A stretch of DNA of 64,000 nucleotides from Actinoplanes solisilvae (GCF_003999975.1 NZ_RJAC01000030.1:1-64000), one strand, 5' to 3'; shown: positions 8,161 to 17,335, counted from the stretch's first letter. The notes: generated by a model not told the origin, from the sequence alone. A program made the numbers and translations.

Positions 8161-9400
8161 CCAGCTCTCCGTTCTTGACGATCGCCGTGAAGCCGGCCGC
8201 CGGGTCGGCGATCAGCCCAAGATCGGCAACCGGGTCGCCGTCGACCAGGATCAGGTCGGCCAGCGCGCCCGCCTCGACGACACCGAGCCGGCCCGGGTAC
8301 GGATTACGCGGGCCGGACAGAGCCAGCAGCTCGGCGTTGACGGCGGTCGCCTGCCGCAGGATCTCGGCGGGGCTGTACCAGCGGGCCAGCTTCGCCAGCA
8401 GAGCACCCTGCCGGGTGGCCAGCTTCGGGTCGAACAGGATGTCGGTGCCGAACGCGACCCGTACGCCGTGCTTGATCGCGAGCCGGTACGCGTTGTCGGT
8501 GCCGGCGGTCATCTCGAGGAACTTCCCGCGGTTGGCCGGCGCCAGCGGCGGGGAGTCCTCGTCGTCGAGGAACGGCTGCAGGCACCACCACGTGCCGGTC
8601 TCGGCCATCAACGCGACCGTGGCCTCGTCGAGCAACTGCCCGTGCTCGATGCAGCGGACCCCGGCGGCGATCGCGGTCCGTACCGCCCGCGGAGTGTAAG
8701 CGTGGACGGTGACGTAGGTGCCCCAGTTCTCGGCCGTCTCGACACCGGCACGCAGCTCCCGCTCGGTGTACTGCGTGACATCGAGCGGGTCGTAGTCGGA
8801 GGCGACCCCACCGCCCGCCATCATCTTGAGCTGGGACGCGCCGCGCCGCAGCACCTCGCGGGCGCCGCGCAACACCTCGGCCTCACCATCGGCGATCACG
8901 GCGGCCCCGATGAGCTCGCTGTAGCTGAGATGCCCGGCGACCCCGCGCGGAATCTCGTTGGGCATGCGGAAGTCACCGTGCCCACCGGTCTGCGACAGGA
9001 ACGCACCCGAGGGATAGATGCGCGGCCCCAGGATCGACCCCTGATCGATGGCCTGCTTGATGCCCGCCGACGGCCCACCCAGGTCACGCACGGTGGTGAA
9101 GCCTCGCAGCACCGTGTCCCGCGCGCTGACGACCGCCTGCGCGAACACGTAACCGGCCTCGCCCATCGCCGCGACCGCCGCCGGAATCGTCGTGAACGCC
9201 GCGTGCCAGTGCGCGTCGATCAGGCCCGGCATCAGCGTCTTCCCGCTGCCGTCGATGCCCTGCGGTCCTCCGGGTTCCGCCGGGACAACCGACTCGATCA
9301 GCGCACCGCGGACGGTCACGTCGTACGGGCCGCCGACCTCGCCCGCGACACTGTCGAACACGTTCACGTTGGTGAAGCGGAGCACCTGGTCAGCAGCCAC
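8126..9400 (-). CDS. Metal-dependent amidohydrolase (imidazolonepropionase/prolidase-like)
   Basis: The 424-residue product shows the amidohydrolase superfamily plan: small beta-sandwich at the N-terminus, LMPGLIDAHWHA (HxH metal pair), KMMAGGG near the carboxylated-Lys position, VTVHAYTP and RCIEHGQ (metal His), and VAFGTDILF with the catalytic Asp, then the second half of the beta-sandwich (GVVEAGALADLILVDGDP). GTG 9400 is preceded by GGGGGG with 5-6 nt spacing. The subgroup includes Xaa-Pro/Xaa-Arg dipeptidases and related cyclic amide hydrolases. The true substrate is unknown. No signal peptide. Confidence 0.88.
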   Translation of the reverse strand: MAADQVLRFTNVNVFDSVAGEVGGPYDVTVRGALIESVVPAEPGGPQGIDGSGKTLMPGLIDAHWHAAFTTIPAAVAAMGEAGYVFAQAVVSARDTVLRGFTTVRDLGGPSAGIKQAIDQGSILGPRIYPSGAFLSQTGGHGDFRMPNEIPRGVAGHLSYSELIGAAVIADGEAEVLRGAREVLRRGASQLKMMAGGGVASDYDPLDVTQYTERELRAGVETAENWGTYVTVHAYTPRAVRTAIAAGVRCIEHGQLLDEATVALMAETGTWWCLQPFLDDEDSPPLAPANRGKFLEMTAGTDNAYRLAIKHGVRVAFGTDILFDPKLATRQGALLAKLARWYSPAEILRQATAVNAELLALSGPRNPYPGRLGVVEAGALADLILVDGDPVADLGLIADPAAGFTAIVKNGELVKPPGRPASEP

Positions 9401-9446
9401 TTCGGCCCCCCAGCACGAAGAAGATGACGTAGCCCCAGCGATCGTC

Positions 9447-10082
9447 TCACAGCTTCGCGGGGCGGGCGCCCTTTGCCCGAGTGGCCAGATACTGCTGCCA
9501 GAGCAGCCGAGCAGCGACCGCACGCCAGGGCCGCCACGCCTCAGCCCGCAGAACCGTCTCGGCCGGCGTAGGCAAGCGAGGCAATTGCCACAGTTCGGCG
9601 ATGCCCGCGGCGACAGCCAGGTCCCCGGCGGGCCAAGCATCGGGCCGACCCATCGCCGAGAGCCGATAGATCGCCGCCGTCCAGGGCCCAACCCCCACCA
9701 CCGTACGAAGGGCAGCGTCCACGCCGTCGTCGTCGAGCTCAGGCAGCGCCGCCAGCACGAGCTCGCCACTCTCCACCGCGCCGGCCAGCGCACGGACATA
9801 CCGCGCTTTCTGCCCACTGAACCCCGCGGCCCGCAGCTGTACGTCGTCCAGCGCGAGAAAATTCTTCGCGGTCAGCGGTTCGGCGAGCACCTTGAGGCGC
9901 TCGAACGTGGCCCGCGCCGACGCCAGCGAAACCTGCTGCTCCAACATGATGTGCACCAGCGACGCGAACCCCGGCGGCCGCGCCCACGTCGGCGGCCGTC
10001 CGTGCCGCCGCACAACAGCCGCGAAACGGGCCTCCCGCCTTGTCAGCTCAGCGATCCCACGGCCCAGGTCCGCCTCGCTCAT
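9447..10082 (-). CDS. DNA-3-methyladenine glycosylase II-like (HhH-GPD) protein
   Basis: The 211-residue protein has MLEQQVSLASARATFERL, the helix-hairpin-helix LRTVVGVGPWTAAIYRL, and WPAGDLAVAAG with the catalytic Asp of the AlkA/HhH-GPD superfamily. It would remove alkylated bases in base excision repair. It lacks the N-terminal AlkA subdomain, like many short actinobacterial homologues. I choose ATG 10082 (MSEADL) because GGGGGAGG lies about 9 nt upstream. A second in-frame ATG at 10088 is too close to that site. Confidence 0.88.
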   Translation of the reverse strand: MSEADLGRGIAELTRREARFAAVVRRHGRPPTWARPPGFASLVHIMLEQQVSLASARATFERLKVLAEPLTAKNFLALDDVQLRAAGFSGQKARYVRALAGAVESGELVLAALPELDDDGVDAALRTVVGVGPWTAAIYRLSAMGRPDAWPAGDLAVAAGIAELWQLPRLPTPAETVLRAEAWRPWRAVAARLLWQQYLATRAKGARPAKL

Positions 10083-10220
10083 CCCCATGTCCTCCCCCGC
10101 CCGCCGCCCTACCCTGTCGCCCCGCTTCTTTGCCCCGCTCGGCTCCCGACGATGTGCCCCGCTCGGCTCCCGTCGACGCACGGCACGCGATTCTGTCGTA
10201 CCCCTGTGTGAGTGTTGGGT

Positions 10221-10865
10221 ATGGCGACTTTCGTTCTGATCCACGGCGGCGGGGGCAGCGCCTGGGACTGGCACCTGCTGACCCCCGAGCTGGCCGCCCG
10301 CGGTCACGACGTGGTCGTGCCCGAGCTGCCGATCGAAGACAGCACGGCCGGCTTCACCGAGTTCCGCGCAACCGTGGTCACCGCCATCGGCGACCGCCGC
10401 GACCTCGTGGTCGTCGGCCATTCGTACGGCGCCTTCACAGCCCCGTTGATCGCCGCCGACCTGCCGGTCCGCCTGCTCGTCCTGCTCACCCCGATGATCC
10501 CGAAACCCGCCGAGAGCCCTGGCGACTGGTGGTCCAACACCGGCTACCAGGCCACCAAGGGCCTGACCGAGGAACAGCAGTTCTACAACGGCGTCCCGCC
10601 CGCGATCGTCGCCGAGGCCGCCGCCCACACGCGCGACCAGGTCAGCGCCGAGTGGAACGAGCCCTGGCCGCTGACCGCCTGGCCCGACGTGCCGACAAGG
10701 GTCCTCCTGGCCCGCGACGACCAGTTCTTCTCCCCCGCGTTCCAACGCCGTGTGGCCGCCGACCGCCTGAGAACTGTCCCCGACGAAATCGGCGGCGGCC
10801 ACTCAGCCGCCCTCAGCCACCCCACCGAGCTGGCCACCCGCCTGATCGCCTACCTGACGACGTAA
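10221..10865 (+). CDS. Alpha/beta hydrolase (salicylate-esterase/EstC-like)
   Basis: The 214-residue protein starts MATFVLIHGGGGSAWDWHLL (oxyanion-hole HGGGG region), carries the nucleophile elbow VVGHSYGAF, an acid in LLARDDQFFS and the catalytic His in IGGGHSAALSHP. Size and motifs match small cytosolic esterases of the plant-methylesterase type found in actinomycetes. The substrate is unknown. It is divergent from the glycosylase with about 138 bp between the starts. Confidence 0.85.
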   Translation: MATFVLIHGGGGSAWDWHLLTPELAARGHDVVVPELPIEDSTAGFTEFRATVVTAIGDRRDLVVVGHSYGAFTAPLIAADLPVRLLVLLTPMIPKPAESPGDWWSNTGYQATKGLTEEQQFYNGVPPAIVAEAAAHTRDQVSAEWNEPWPLTAWPDVPTRVLLARDDQFFSPAFQRRVAADRLRTVPDEIGGGHSAALSHPTELATRLIAYLTT

Positions 10866-11103
10866 GCCCTTCCTCTCATCCGCCACCCCGCAGTCGCGTC
10901 GAGTCGAGTGACCTGTTCGGGTCAAGAATGACGACCCGTCCCCGGCCCTACTGACTTCCCGACCGCTCAGCCCGCGCCCACAACCGCAACCGGGACCACC
11001 GCCGCGTGGCGCGAGCGTGCCTCAACGCGGGCTTGCCTCCCCTACCCGCTGACCCCTCACCTCGACGGGACCAGAACGATCCCCGATCGGGGCGGCGGCA
11101 TCG

Positions 11104-11553
11104 ATGAGGCTTTGGCATCATCTCCGCGTGATCCGCTTCTACTCGCTTCTCGCGCTTGTCGACCTCGCGCTGATCGTCATAGCCCTGATCGACTGCCTTT
11201 CGACCGAGGACTTCGCTGTCCGAGCCCTGCCCCGGGGCGTATGGGTCCTGCTGATCCTGCTGTTCTCCCCGATCGGCGCGATCGCCTGGTTCGTCGCCGG
11301 CCGCCCTCCGCGGCCCGTTCGCCTCAGCAACGGCACCACGTGGCGCCCCGGTTCCGGCTTCCCCGAGAACGAGCGACCCACCCGCACAGGCCCGCTCGCC
11401 CCGGACGACGATCCCGAGTTCCTCCGCGGGCTGGCCGCCTCCCGCTCCGAGGACCAGCACCTCATGCAGCGATGGGAAGCCGACCTGCGTCGCCGCGAGG
11501 ACGACCTCCGCCGCCGCGAGTCCAACCCCGACCGGACCGACACTCCCGACTGA
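11104..11553 (+). CDS. PLDc_N-type small membrane protein
   Basis: The protein has two hydrophobic helices (about residues 9-30 and 44-65) separated by a short loop with RALPRGVWVLLILLFSPIGA, and ends the membrane part with WFVAGRPPRP, the pattern of the phospholipase D nuclease N-terminal (PLDc_N) family. The C-terminal 60 residues are charged and contain the repeated RRREDDLRRRES helix. GTG 11128 (VIRFYSLLAL) is an equally plausible start and matches family N-termini better. Function unknown; no catalytic HKD motif. Confidence 0.75.
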   Translation: MRLWHHLRVIRFYSLLALVDLALIVIALIDCLSTEDFAVRALPRGVWVLLILLFSPIGAIAWFVAGRPPRPVRLSNGTTWRPGSGFPENERPTRTGPLAPDDDPEFLRGLAASRSEDQHLMQRWEADLRRREDDLRRRESNPDRTDTPD

Positions 11554-11633
11554 CAACTCGTCGCCCCGGACCGACGGCGAAGGTCAGCCGGCCGGGGCGA
11601 TCACGACTCAGGGACACCCCTCGCCGGAGGCGT

Positions 11634-12065
11634 TCAGTCGAGGCAGAACTCGTTGCCTTCGATGTCATGCATGACGAGGCAGGACTCGTTCTCGTCGTCG
11701 GCGAGCAGCAGCCGTACGCGGGTCGCGCCAAGTGTGATCAGTCGCGCGCATTCCGCCTCGAGCGCCGCGACCCGCTCGTCACCCACGAGCCCGGTGCCGA
11801 CCCGCACGTCGAGGTGCAGCCGGTTCTTCACGACCTTGCCTTCGGGAACGCGCTGGAAGTACAACCGAGGTCCGGCCCCGGTGGGATCAACCGCCGCGAA
11901 ATCCGATTCCTGCTTCTCCGCCGGCCGCGAGCGCTCATAGTCGTCCCACGAGTCGAAACCCTGGGGCGCCGGCGGCACATACCCCAGCACCTCGCACCAG
12001 AACCGCCCCACCCGCTGCGGTTCCGCGCAGTCGAACGTGACCTGAAACTGCTTGACCGATGCCAT
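11634..12065 (-). CDS. VOC-superfamily glyoxalase-like protein
   Basis: The 143-residue single-domain protein starts with the betaalpha pattern QFQVTFDCAEPQRVGRFWCEVLGY and ends LVMHDIEGNEFCLD, diagnostic of the glyoxalase_6/VOC fold. RLYFQRVPEGKVVKNRLHLD is the middle strand pair with a His at a usual metal position. Such proteins are metal-dependent dioxygenases, isomerases or resistance proteins, or have no known activity. No specific role can be assigned. Confidence 0.85.
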   Translation of the reverse strand: MASVKQFQVTFDCAEPQRVGRFWCEVLGYVPPAPQGFDSWDDYERSRPAEKQESDFAAVDPTGAGPRLYFQRVPEGKVVKNRLHLDVRVGTGLVGDERVAALEAECARLITLGATRVRLLLADDENESCLVMHDIEGNEFCLD

Positions 12066-12254
12066 CCGCCCACCATAAAGCGAAGATTCCCCCCGCCGCA
12101 GTCACCGGCGCCGCTCCACGGCTCGCCCTCGCCGACGCACGCGTCAGGAACTGACGATCGCGCCGGCGGACCCGCCCCAGGAGGCCACGTCCAGCCCGCC
12201 GCCCGACGACAACGAGCCGCTCGCCCTGGACGATGCCTACGAGAACGTCCCGCT

Positions 12255-12380
12255 ACGAGCGCTGGTCGCTGCCGACCAGGGCTGCGGGTGCTGGTCGCTG
12301 CCGACCAGCGGCTACGGACGCTGGTGGTCGCTGCCGAGCAGCGGCTACGGACGCTCGGCGCTGCCGAGCAGCGGCTGAGC
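12255..12380. repeat. Degenerate ~30-bp tandem repeat downstream of the HNH gene
   Basis: Four imperfect copies of a unit of about 30 bp beginning GCTGCCGASCAGSGGCT run through this stretch and into the last codons of the DUF222/HNH gene. The DNA from 12066 to 12254 shows no convincing gene. Confidence 0.6.
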
Positions 12381-14282
12381 GTGTCGGTGGTAGAGGTTGC
12401 GGAGCGGGCGTCGAAGGGGATCGATCGATGACGGCGGGATGAATACGGGATGTCCGTCAGCGCCGAGACGGACTTGCCAGCCGGCGGTCGGGTGGTGGAT
12501 CAGGCGATGATGAGCGCGGCACAGCAGGACCGTATTGTCCAGGCATGTGAGGCCACCGTTGATCCACGAAACTAGATGATGCACGTCTGTCCATCGTGGA
12601 GGCCGATCGCAGTCAGGGAAGGCACAGCCGCGGTCTCTGATGTGAAGCGCGCGCCGCAGAGCTCCGCGGGCGAGTCGTCGGCTGCGACCGAGGTCGAGGA
12701 CTTGGCTGTGACCTCCGAGGACGGCCGGGAGAATCCGGGCCTCGCAAGCCAATCGGCGCACGGTGCTGGCGGACAGCCGAATGCCGGTGTCGGTGATACC
12801 GGAGCTGAGGGCGCCGGTGAAGTAATGGCGAACGGCGGTGACGGCAGATCCGGCGTCGGACGCAGGCCGACCCGCTCCGGCAGCGCCGGCTCGTGCAGCA
12901 GCCCGACCCGCATAAACGGCCGCAGGGCCAGCGTCGGTCGCAGGCCGACCAAAACCGGCAGCGGTAGCAGCAGCAGCAGCGCCAACGTCGTCGGTCACGG
13001 GCTGATCAGGGTCGGGGGCGACCGTGAAACGCGCGTCAGTCGTGGGTATATCTGCGGTGGAGGTCGCAGCACTGCCACGGGTGTCGGCTAACGGCTCGTC
13101 AGCGCCGGAAGCCGCCGCACTACCGCAGCAGCCGCCCGAAGACGCGCCAGCACCAGAAGCCGCCGTACTACCGCGATTGCCGGCTGAGGGATGGCGGGCG
13201 CCGGTGGGCCTGGCCGGCAGGGCTGAGGGGTTGTCGAAACCGTCGGACGCGAAGTTCACGGCGCGGGCGAGGATGTCGTAGGGGACGGTCACTGTCAGCT
13301 GCGGGGGCTCGCCGCCGTCGGTGGGGAGTTCGCCGGTGCGCAAGGCGAGGTTGCAGATCTCGACCAGGGCGTCGGCGCGCCGTTGGGACATGGGGCGGTT
13401 GTCGCCGGCTATCGGGCGGCACAGGGGGTGCAGTGCGGCTTGGACGATGGCGGCGGCTTCAGCGTCGAGCAAGCCCGACACACGCGCCAGGCCGTCGACT
13501 GGCAGTGCCAGGGTGAAGGACCGCTTTCTGTGGGCGCGGGCCTGCTGACGCTCCAGCGCCAGCTCGTCGGCTCGGTCGGCCAGCTCGGGGGCCACGTGGG
13601 CGAGGATCCGCTCACCGGCTCTGTTCAGCAGGTGAGCGGGGAACTGGGCGGCCAGTTCGATCATCTTGGCCTCGGCCTGCTCGGCGATCCGCCTGGTGCC
13701 GGCCAAGCTGAGCGGCTCATGCCTGGTGCCGGCGGACGGGCCGTCGGCGTCGGCGGGTGGGCCGTCGGCGTCGGCGGGTGGGCCGTCGGCGCCGGCGGGT
13801 GGGCCGTCGAAGCCGGCGGGTGGGCCGTCGAAGCCGGCGGGTGGGCCGTCGAAGCCGGCGGGTGGGCCGCCGGCGTCGTTCGGGCCCGGATCGTCGAATG
13901 CGGCCAGGGTTGCGGGAATGTTGGCGACGGTCGCGGCGATGACTGCCGCCTGGCCGATGTTCACCTCTCCGGCGAGCACGGCCCGCTCGACGTCGTGACG
14001 ATCGGCCAGGGCGGCGGCCAGTTTGGTGAGTTTGCGCGCCGGGTCTGGGTCTAGGCGCAGCAGGCCGCTCAGCCACACCGCGGCGCTCCTGTGGCCCGAC
14101 GCGATGGGCAGGCCCCGGCCGCAGGCCTCGCGAATCAGACGGGCCTGCAGGAGGACGGCGGTCTGTTCCAGCCTGTTCGCTGCCCGGAGCAGGGAGGTGA
14201 TCTCGCTGTCGGGCAACGGCCACAGGGGGTCGTCGGCGAGCTTCGCCGCGTCCTGACCCACCTGCTGCACGTCTGCCAACAT
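12345..14282 (-). CDS. DUF222 / HNH endonuclease (13E12-repeat family), SOS-boxed
   Basis: The roughly 645-residue protein has an N-terminal DUF222 helical domain (SEITSLLRAANRLEQ, RKLTKLAAALADRH, VNIGQAAVIA), a long Gly/Ala/Pro insert made of coding repeats, then a C-terminal HNH nuclease domain with RDRGCAFPDCDRPPRWTDVH and HLVSWINGG then NTVLLCRAHHRLIHH (zinc Cys plus HNH residues). It corresponds to the mycobacterial 13E12 family. A perfect LexA-type box sits immediately upstream, so DNA damage induction is expected. ATG 14291 lies 2 nt from the box; ATG 14282 leaves more leader and is preferred. Mobile-intron or restriction-like roles have been proposed for the family, but function is not settled. 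Confidence 0.88.
   Translation of the reverse strand: MLADVQQVGQDAAKLADDPLWPLPDSEITSLLRAANRLEQTAVLLQARLIREACGRGLPIASGHRSAAVWLSGLLRLDPDPARKLTKLAAALADRHDVERAVLAGEVNIGQAAVIAATVANIPATLAAFDDPGPNDAGGPPAGFDGPPAGFDGPPAGFDGPPAGADGPPADADGPPADADGPSAGTRHEPLSLAGTRRIAEQAEAKMIELAAQFPAHLLNRAGERILAHVAPELADRADELALERQQARAHRKRSFTLALPVDGLARVSGLLDAEAAAIVQAALHPLCRPIAGDNRPMSQRRADALVEICNLALRTGELPTDGGEPPQLTVTVPYDILARAVNFASDGFDNPSALPARPTGARHPSAGNRGSTAASGAGASSGGCCGSAAASGADEPLADTRGSAATSTADIPTTDARFTVAPDPDQPVTDDVGAAAAATAAGFGRPATDAGPAAVYAGRAAARAGAAGAGRPASDAGSAVTAVRHYFTGALSSGITDTGIRLSASTVRRLACEARILPAVLGGHSQVLDLGRSRRLARGALRRALHIRDRGCAFPDCDRPPRWTDVHHLVSWINGGLTCLDNTVLLCRAHHRLIHHPTAGWQVRLGADGHPVFIPPSSIDPLRRPLRNLYHRHAQPLLGSAERP
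13734..13880. repeat. Seven 21-bp tandem repeats inside the HNH gene
   Basis: Seven consecutive 21-bp units of the type GGGTGGGCCGTCGAAGCCGGC encode seven-residue units DGPPAGF/DGPPADA in the linker between DUF222 and the rest of the protein. Three central units are identical and the ends diverge, as expected for slippage or unequal crossover. The length is a multiple of 3, so copy-number change keeps the frame. Confidence 0.9.
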
Positions 14283-14293
14283 GCGGACCATTA

Positions 14294-14309
14294 TCGAACA
14301 CCTGTTCGA
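14294..14309. promoter_or_regulatory. LexA/SOS box upstream of the HNH gene
   Basis: TCGAACACCTGTTCGA is a perfect palindrome in its arms and matches the Gram-positive/actinobacterial SOS box consensus CGAAC-N4-GTTCG exactly. It lies 2 bp upstream of ATG 14291 and 11 bp upstream of ATG 14282 of the DUF222/HNH gene, where bound LexA would block transcription. Mycobacterial 13E12-family genes are known DNA-damage-inducible genes with such boxes. Confidence 0.88.
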
Positions 14310-14387
14310 ATCTCAGGAACCCGCGGAGATCTACAAGCACCATCTGAAAGCGATCACGACAGCAGGCCCGAGGCGGCGCTGGTCCGG

Positions 14388-15254
14388 TCAGGTGGGCTCG
14401 ACCGGCAGCCACAGGTCGGCGGTCGCGGTCGTGAAGTCGTCCGCGTGGGTCAGCACGGCTACGAGGGACGGGCCCGGGCGCAGACGCCACGGGTTCGAGG
14501 GAAACCAGTCGGTGGCGGTGGCGGCCCACGTCGATTGCAACGACTGCGGGTGGGGGCCGCCGCTGCGGAACACCGCCCACATGCCCGCGGGAACGTCGAT
14601 GATGTCGAGGTCGTCGGGAACCGGAGTTTCCTCGGTCAGGGCGACGCCATGCAGATAGGTCAGGTCGGTGCCCTCGGCCGCGTCGGGGTCCGGGCCGTCG
14701 GTGACTGCCAGGAGGCCGGCCGGGTCACCATCGCCGAGGGCCTTGAGACGTTCGTGTTCGGCCATCGGGATGGCCGCGATGTGCTGCTGGATGTGCGGGT
14801 TGACGCCGTGGTGGACGAGCGGGACGCGGAAGGCGTGGCCGGCGAGCCGGAACGCCGGCCGGGGAACGAGACGGGTGTCCATAGGGGTACTTCCTTCGAC
14901 GGTCAGGCGGAACCTGAGCTGGGGCTGGGCACGAAGAGGGCCTCCGTCGCGGCGCACGTCGGCGGGCGCGACGCCGTGCACGAGCCGGAACGCGCGACCG
15001 AACGCCTCGACCGACCCGTATCCGTGCCGCACCGCGATGTCGAGCAGCTCCGATCCGCGTACCACCTCGGCGGCGGCGACCGTCATGCGACGCCGCCGCA
15101 CGTAGGACGACAGCGGCATCCCGGCCAGGGACGAGAACATCCGCCGCAGGTGGTACTCGGTCGTCCCGTACGCCTTGGCCAGAACCGAGACATCGGGATC
15201 GTCGCCGAGACTCTCCTCGACGAGGTCGACCAGGCGGTTGAGCGCCGCGATCAT
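14388..15254 (-). CDS. AraC-family regulator with GyrI-like effector domain
   Basis: The 288-residue protein has an N-terminal AraC-type double HTH (LAKAYGTTEYHLRRMFSSLA, LDIAVRHGYGSVEAFGRAFR, GVAPADVRR) followed by a GyrI-like/effector-binding domain (RLVPRPAFRLAGHAFRVPL to WLPVEPT). This N-AraC, C-GyrI order is that of Rob/SoxS-like multidrug-sensing activators. It likely senses a hydrophobic ligand and activates efflux or detoxification genes not visible nearby. Confidence 0.88.
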   Translation of the reverse strand: MIAALNRLVDLVEESLGDDPDVSVLAKAYGTTEYHLRRMFSSLAGMPLSSYVRRRRMTVAAAEVVRGSELLDIAVRHGYGSVEAFGRAFRLVHGVAPADVRRDGGPLRAQPQLRFRLTVEGSTPMDTRLVPRPAFRLAGHAFRVPLVHHGVNPHIQQHIAAIPMAEHERLKALGDGDPAGLLAVTDGPDPDAAEGTDLTYLHGVALTEETPVPDDLDIIDVPAGMWAVFRSGGPHPQSLQSTWAATATDWFPSNPWRLRPGPSLVAVLTHADDFTTATADLWLPVEPT

Positions 15255-15346
15255 GTGGCCTCCTTCGACGTCAACCTTGGCCGAACCGGCCCGGCCCCCG
15301 CCCGATCGTGCTGGACCGATCCGATCATGCTGTCCGGGTGGCAGTC

Positions 15347-15960
15347 ATGAGGGCGTACGAGACCGGTGGGCACTTTCCCGAGTACGGCTTGATCGTCGTG
15401 CAGGACCCGGACGTGACCTGGGACGACCAGGACGACGGGGAGCGTCCGGCGGGCACCTTCGCGGGCACGGGGCCGGGGTGGATCGCCGCGCGCACGGACG
15501 GGCTCGCCGAGCACGTGATCCGCCTCGAACTGCTCGACGCCGCAGGAGGAGGCCGAGAACCCGCATCTGGCCTACCCGAACACCACCTTCGACGACCCGT
15601 TCTGGCCGCCCCAGCCGCACCCGACCGACCGCCGGGCCAGGGAGCAGCGCCGGCTGGACGACCTCGCCGCCGGGCTGAGCGTCCCACCGGTGCGTACGAT
15701 CCGCGACGTCCTCCCCGTGCTGACCGCCGCCGGGCTCCTGACCGGCGACGGCGCCGCGTACGGCGAAGGCACCCGGGCCCGGATCGACACCGTGCGACCT
15801 GCCACCCGAACACGCGGAGCGGGTGCGGCTACGAGACGTCCAGAGCCGGTACGGGCTGCTCGCGGAGGATGTCGCGTCGATCCGCCGGTGGGCGCGCGGT
15901 GCGGAGCGGGTCACCGCCGAACGGCTCCTCGTCAACGAGGAGAACCTCAGAAGAGTGTGA
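15347..15960 (+). pseudogene. Hypothetical gene read across three frames (two frameshifts)
   Basis: Coding-like sequence starts MRAYETGGHFPEYGLIVVQD, continues to VIRLELLDA, then near 15541 shifts to the next frame (EEAENPHLAYPNTTFDDPFW, RREQRRLDDLAAGL, TIRDVLPVLTAAGLL), and near 15795 shifts again (DLPPEHAERVRLRDVQSRYG, LLAEDVASIRRWARG, ERLLVNEENLRRV, stop at 15958-15960). Each piece has ordinary codon use for this genome, so the gene was recently intact or the sequence has indel errors. The last 14 bp overlap the 3' end of the convergent DUF72 gene. Family not recognised. Confidence 0.6.
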
Positions 15961-16761
15961 GCGGTGCGGGTGACGGCAGCGGCTCGAGTCCGGGGACGAG
16001 GGCGGCCACCTCCGCGTGGAAGCGGCGGGCCAGCGCGGGCGCGTCCGAGTTGTCCGGCGTGTGGATGAAGACCGTCGGGGAGCGGCCCTCGCGCAGCCAG
16101 CCGGCGACCACGGGCAGCCAGCGCTGCCAGCCGGCCACGGTGCGTACGGGGTCGTCGCGGCCCAGGTAGCGGACGATCGGGTGGTCGGTGAGCGCGACGG
16201 GGCGTACGGGAAGGCGGGTTTCTTGGACCACGCGTCTCGCTCGGCGTCGCTGGTGGGCGGGCTCGCGAACATGACGCTCGTGTCGAAGGGAACGCGCTCG
16301 GCGCCCGCGGCCAGCAGAACCCGGTCGAGGTCGGCAGCGAAGTCAGGGTGGCGCACCTCAACCGCATAGCGGTACTCGGACGGCAATTTCCCTAGAAAAG
16401 CGGACAAGTCGGGAAGAGCGGACGGGCCGAACGAGGCGGGGAGCTGGATCCACAGCGCGTGCACCCGGGGCCCGAGGGGCGCGATCGCGTCGAGGAACGT
16501 GTGCAACTCGGCGGAGCCGCCGGTCAAGCGGTGGTCATGGGTCACGACGCGGGGCAGTTTGAGAACGAACCGGAAGTCCTCCGGGGTCTGCCGCGCCCAC
16601 CCTTCCACGGTCGAGCGAGCCGGCGTGGCGTAGAACGTCGTGTTCCCCTCGACCGCGTTGCACCAGGCCGCGTACGCCTCGAGCTTGTCCTGCCCGGGGC
16701 CGACGACGCTGCCCAGCCAGGCCTTGTGCGTCCACATCGCACAGCCCACGTGCAGCCGCAT
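15947..16761 (-). pseudogene. DUF72 family protein with a single-base frameshift
   Basis: Reading from ATG 16761 (MRLHVGCAMWTHKAWLG, good GAGGGGGG ribosome site) the product shows DUF72 hallmarks: YAAWCNAVEGNTTFYATP, FVLKLPRVVTHDHRL, YRYAVEVRHPDF. After DAWSKKP the frame is lost, and the family C-terminus continues in the next frame (LPVRPVALTDHPIVRYLGRD, SPTVFIHTPDN, ALARRFHAEV, stop at 15947). One missing C in the run at 16216-16218 (GGG on the plus strand) would restore about 272 residues. DUF72 proteins are TIM-barrel proteins of unknown function. A sequencing error and a true mutation are both possible. Confidence 0.85.
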
Positions 16762-16904
16762 GTTCCCCCCTCGCCCGGTGTTCAAACCCATCATCCCGTA
16801 CGGCTTTGATCCACTAACGGGTGAGCCGAATCCGAAAACCCCGCATCGGGACGAACAGGATGTTTTTCTCATTCTGCAAGACGTCATGCTGAAAGGGGAA
16901 AGAA

Positions 16905-17306
16905 ATGAATCGCGTTGCTCGTCTTCTCGCGGTGGCCGGCCTCAGCCTCGGCACCGCCGTCGCGATCGGGGTGGGCCCGGCTCAGGCCGCGCCCGCCACG
17001 CCGCAGGTCACCTCCCAGAGCGCGACCGGCAGCTACTACGACTTCGACGACGACGAGACGGTCGGCTACTTCCGCTCGTTCCGCGCGTGCGAGCGGGTCG
17101 GTCGCATCGGTGAAATCCGCGACCGCTGGGACGACTACGACTGCGACCGGGTGCACCGTGGCCCGTTCCGTGGCGCGGTCAAGCTCACGGTCGATGACTT
17201 CAACAGCCGCTGGGACAACGACAACTGGTACGACGGCTGGTACGGCAGCTACCACGGTGGCGACTACCGCGGCGGCTGGAAGTTCTGGCACCGCAACAAC
17301 CACTGA
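16905..17306 (+). CDS. Small secreted Asp/Trp/Tyr-rich protein
   Basis: The 133-residue preprotein has a Sec signal peptide (MNRVARLLAVAGLSLGTAVA, then AQAAPA as cleavage region). The mature part is acidic then Trp/Tyr/Gly-rich (NDNWYDGWYGSYHGGDYRGG) and contains two Cys at CERVGRIGEI and YDCDRVH that could form a disulphide. An AAAGGGGAAAG ribosome site precedes the ATG. No family or function is recognised; an extracellular or wall-associated role is inferred. Confidence 0.75.
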   Translation: MNRVARLLAVAGLSLGTAVAIGVGPAQAAPATPQVTSQSATGSYYDFDDDETVGYFRSFRACERVGRIGEIRDRWDDYDCDRVHRGPFRGAVKLTVDDFNSRWDNDNWYDGWYGSYHGGDYRGGWKFWHRNNH

Positions 17307-17335
17307 ATCAGCTAACTGAATCAGCTAGCTGATCG

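Noticed and set aside
13734..13880. CRISPR-like repeat in the HNH gene
   Set aside because: Units are contiguous without spacers and lie in a coding frame; it is a minisatellite.
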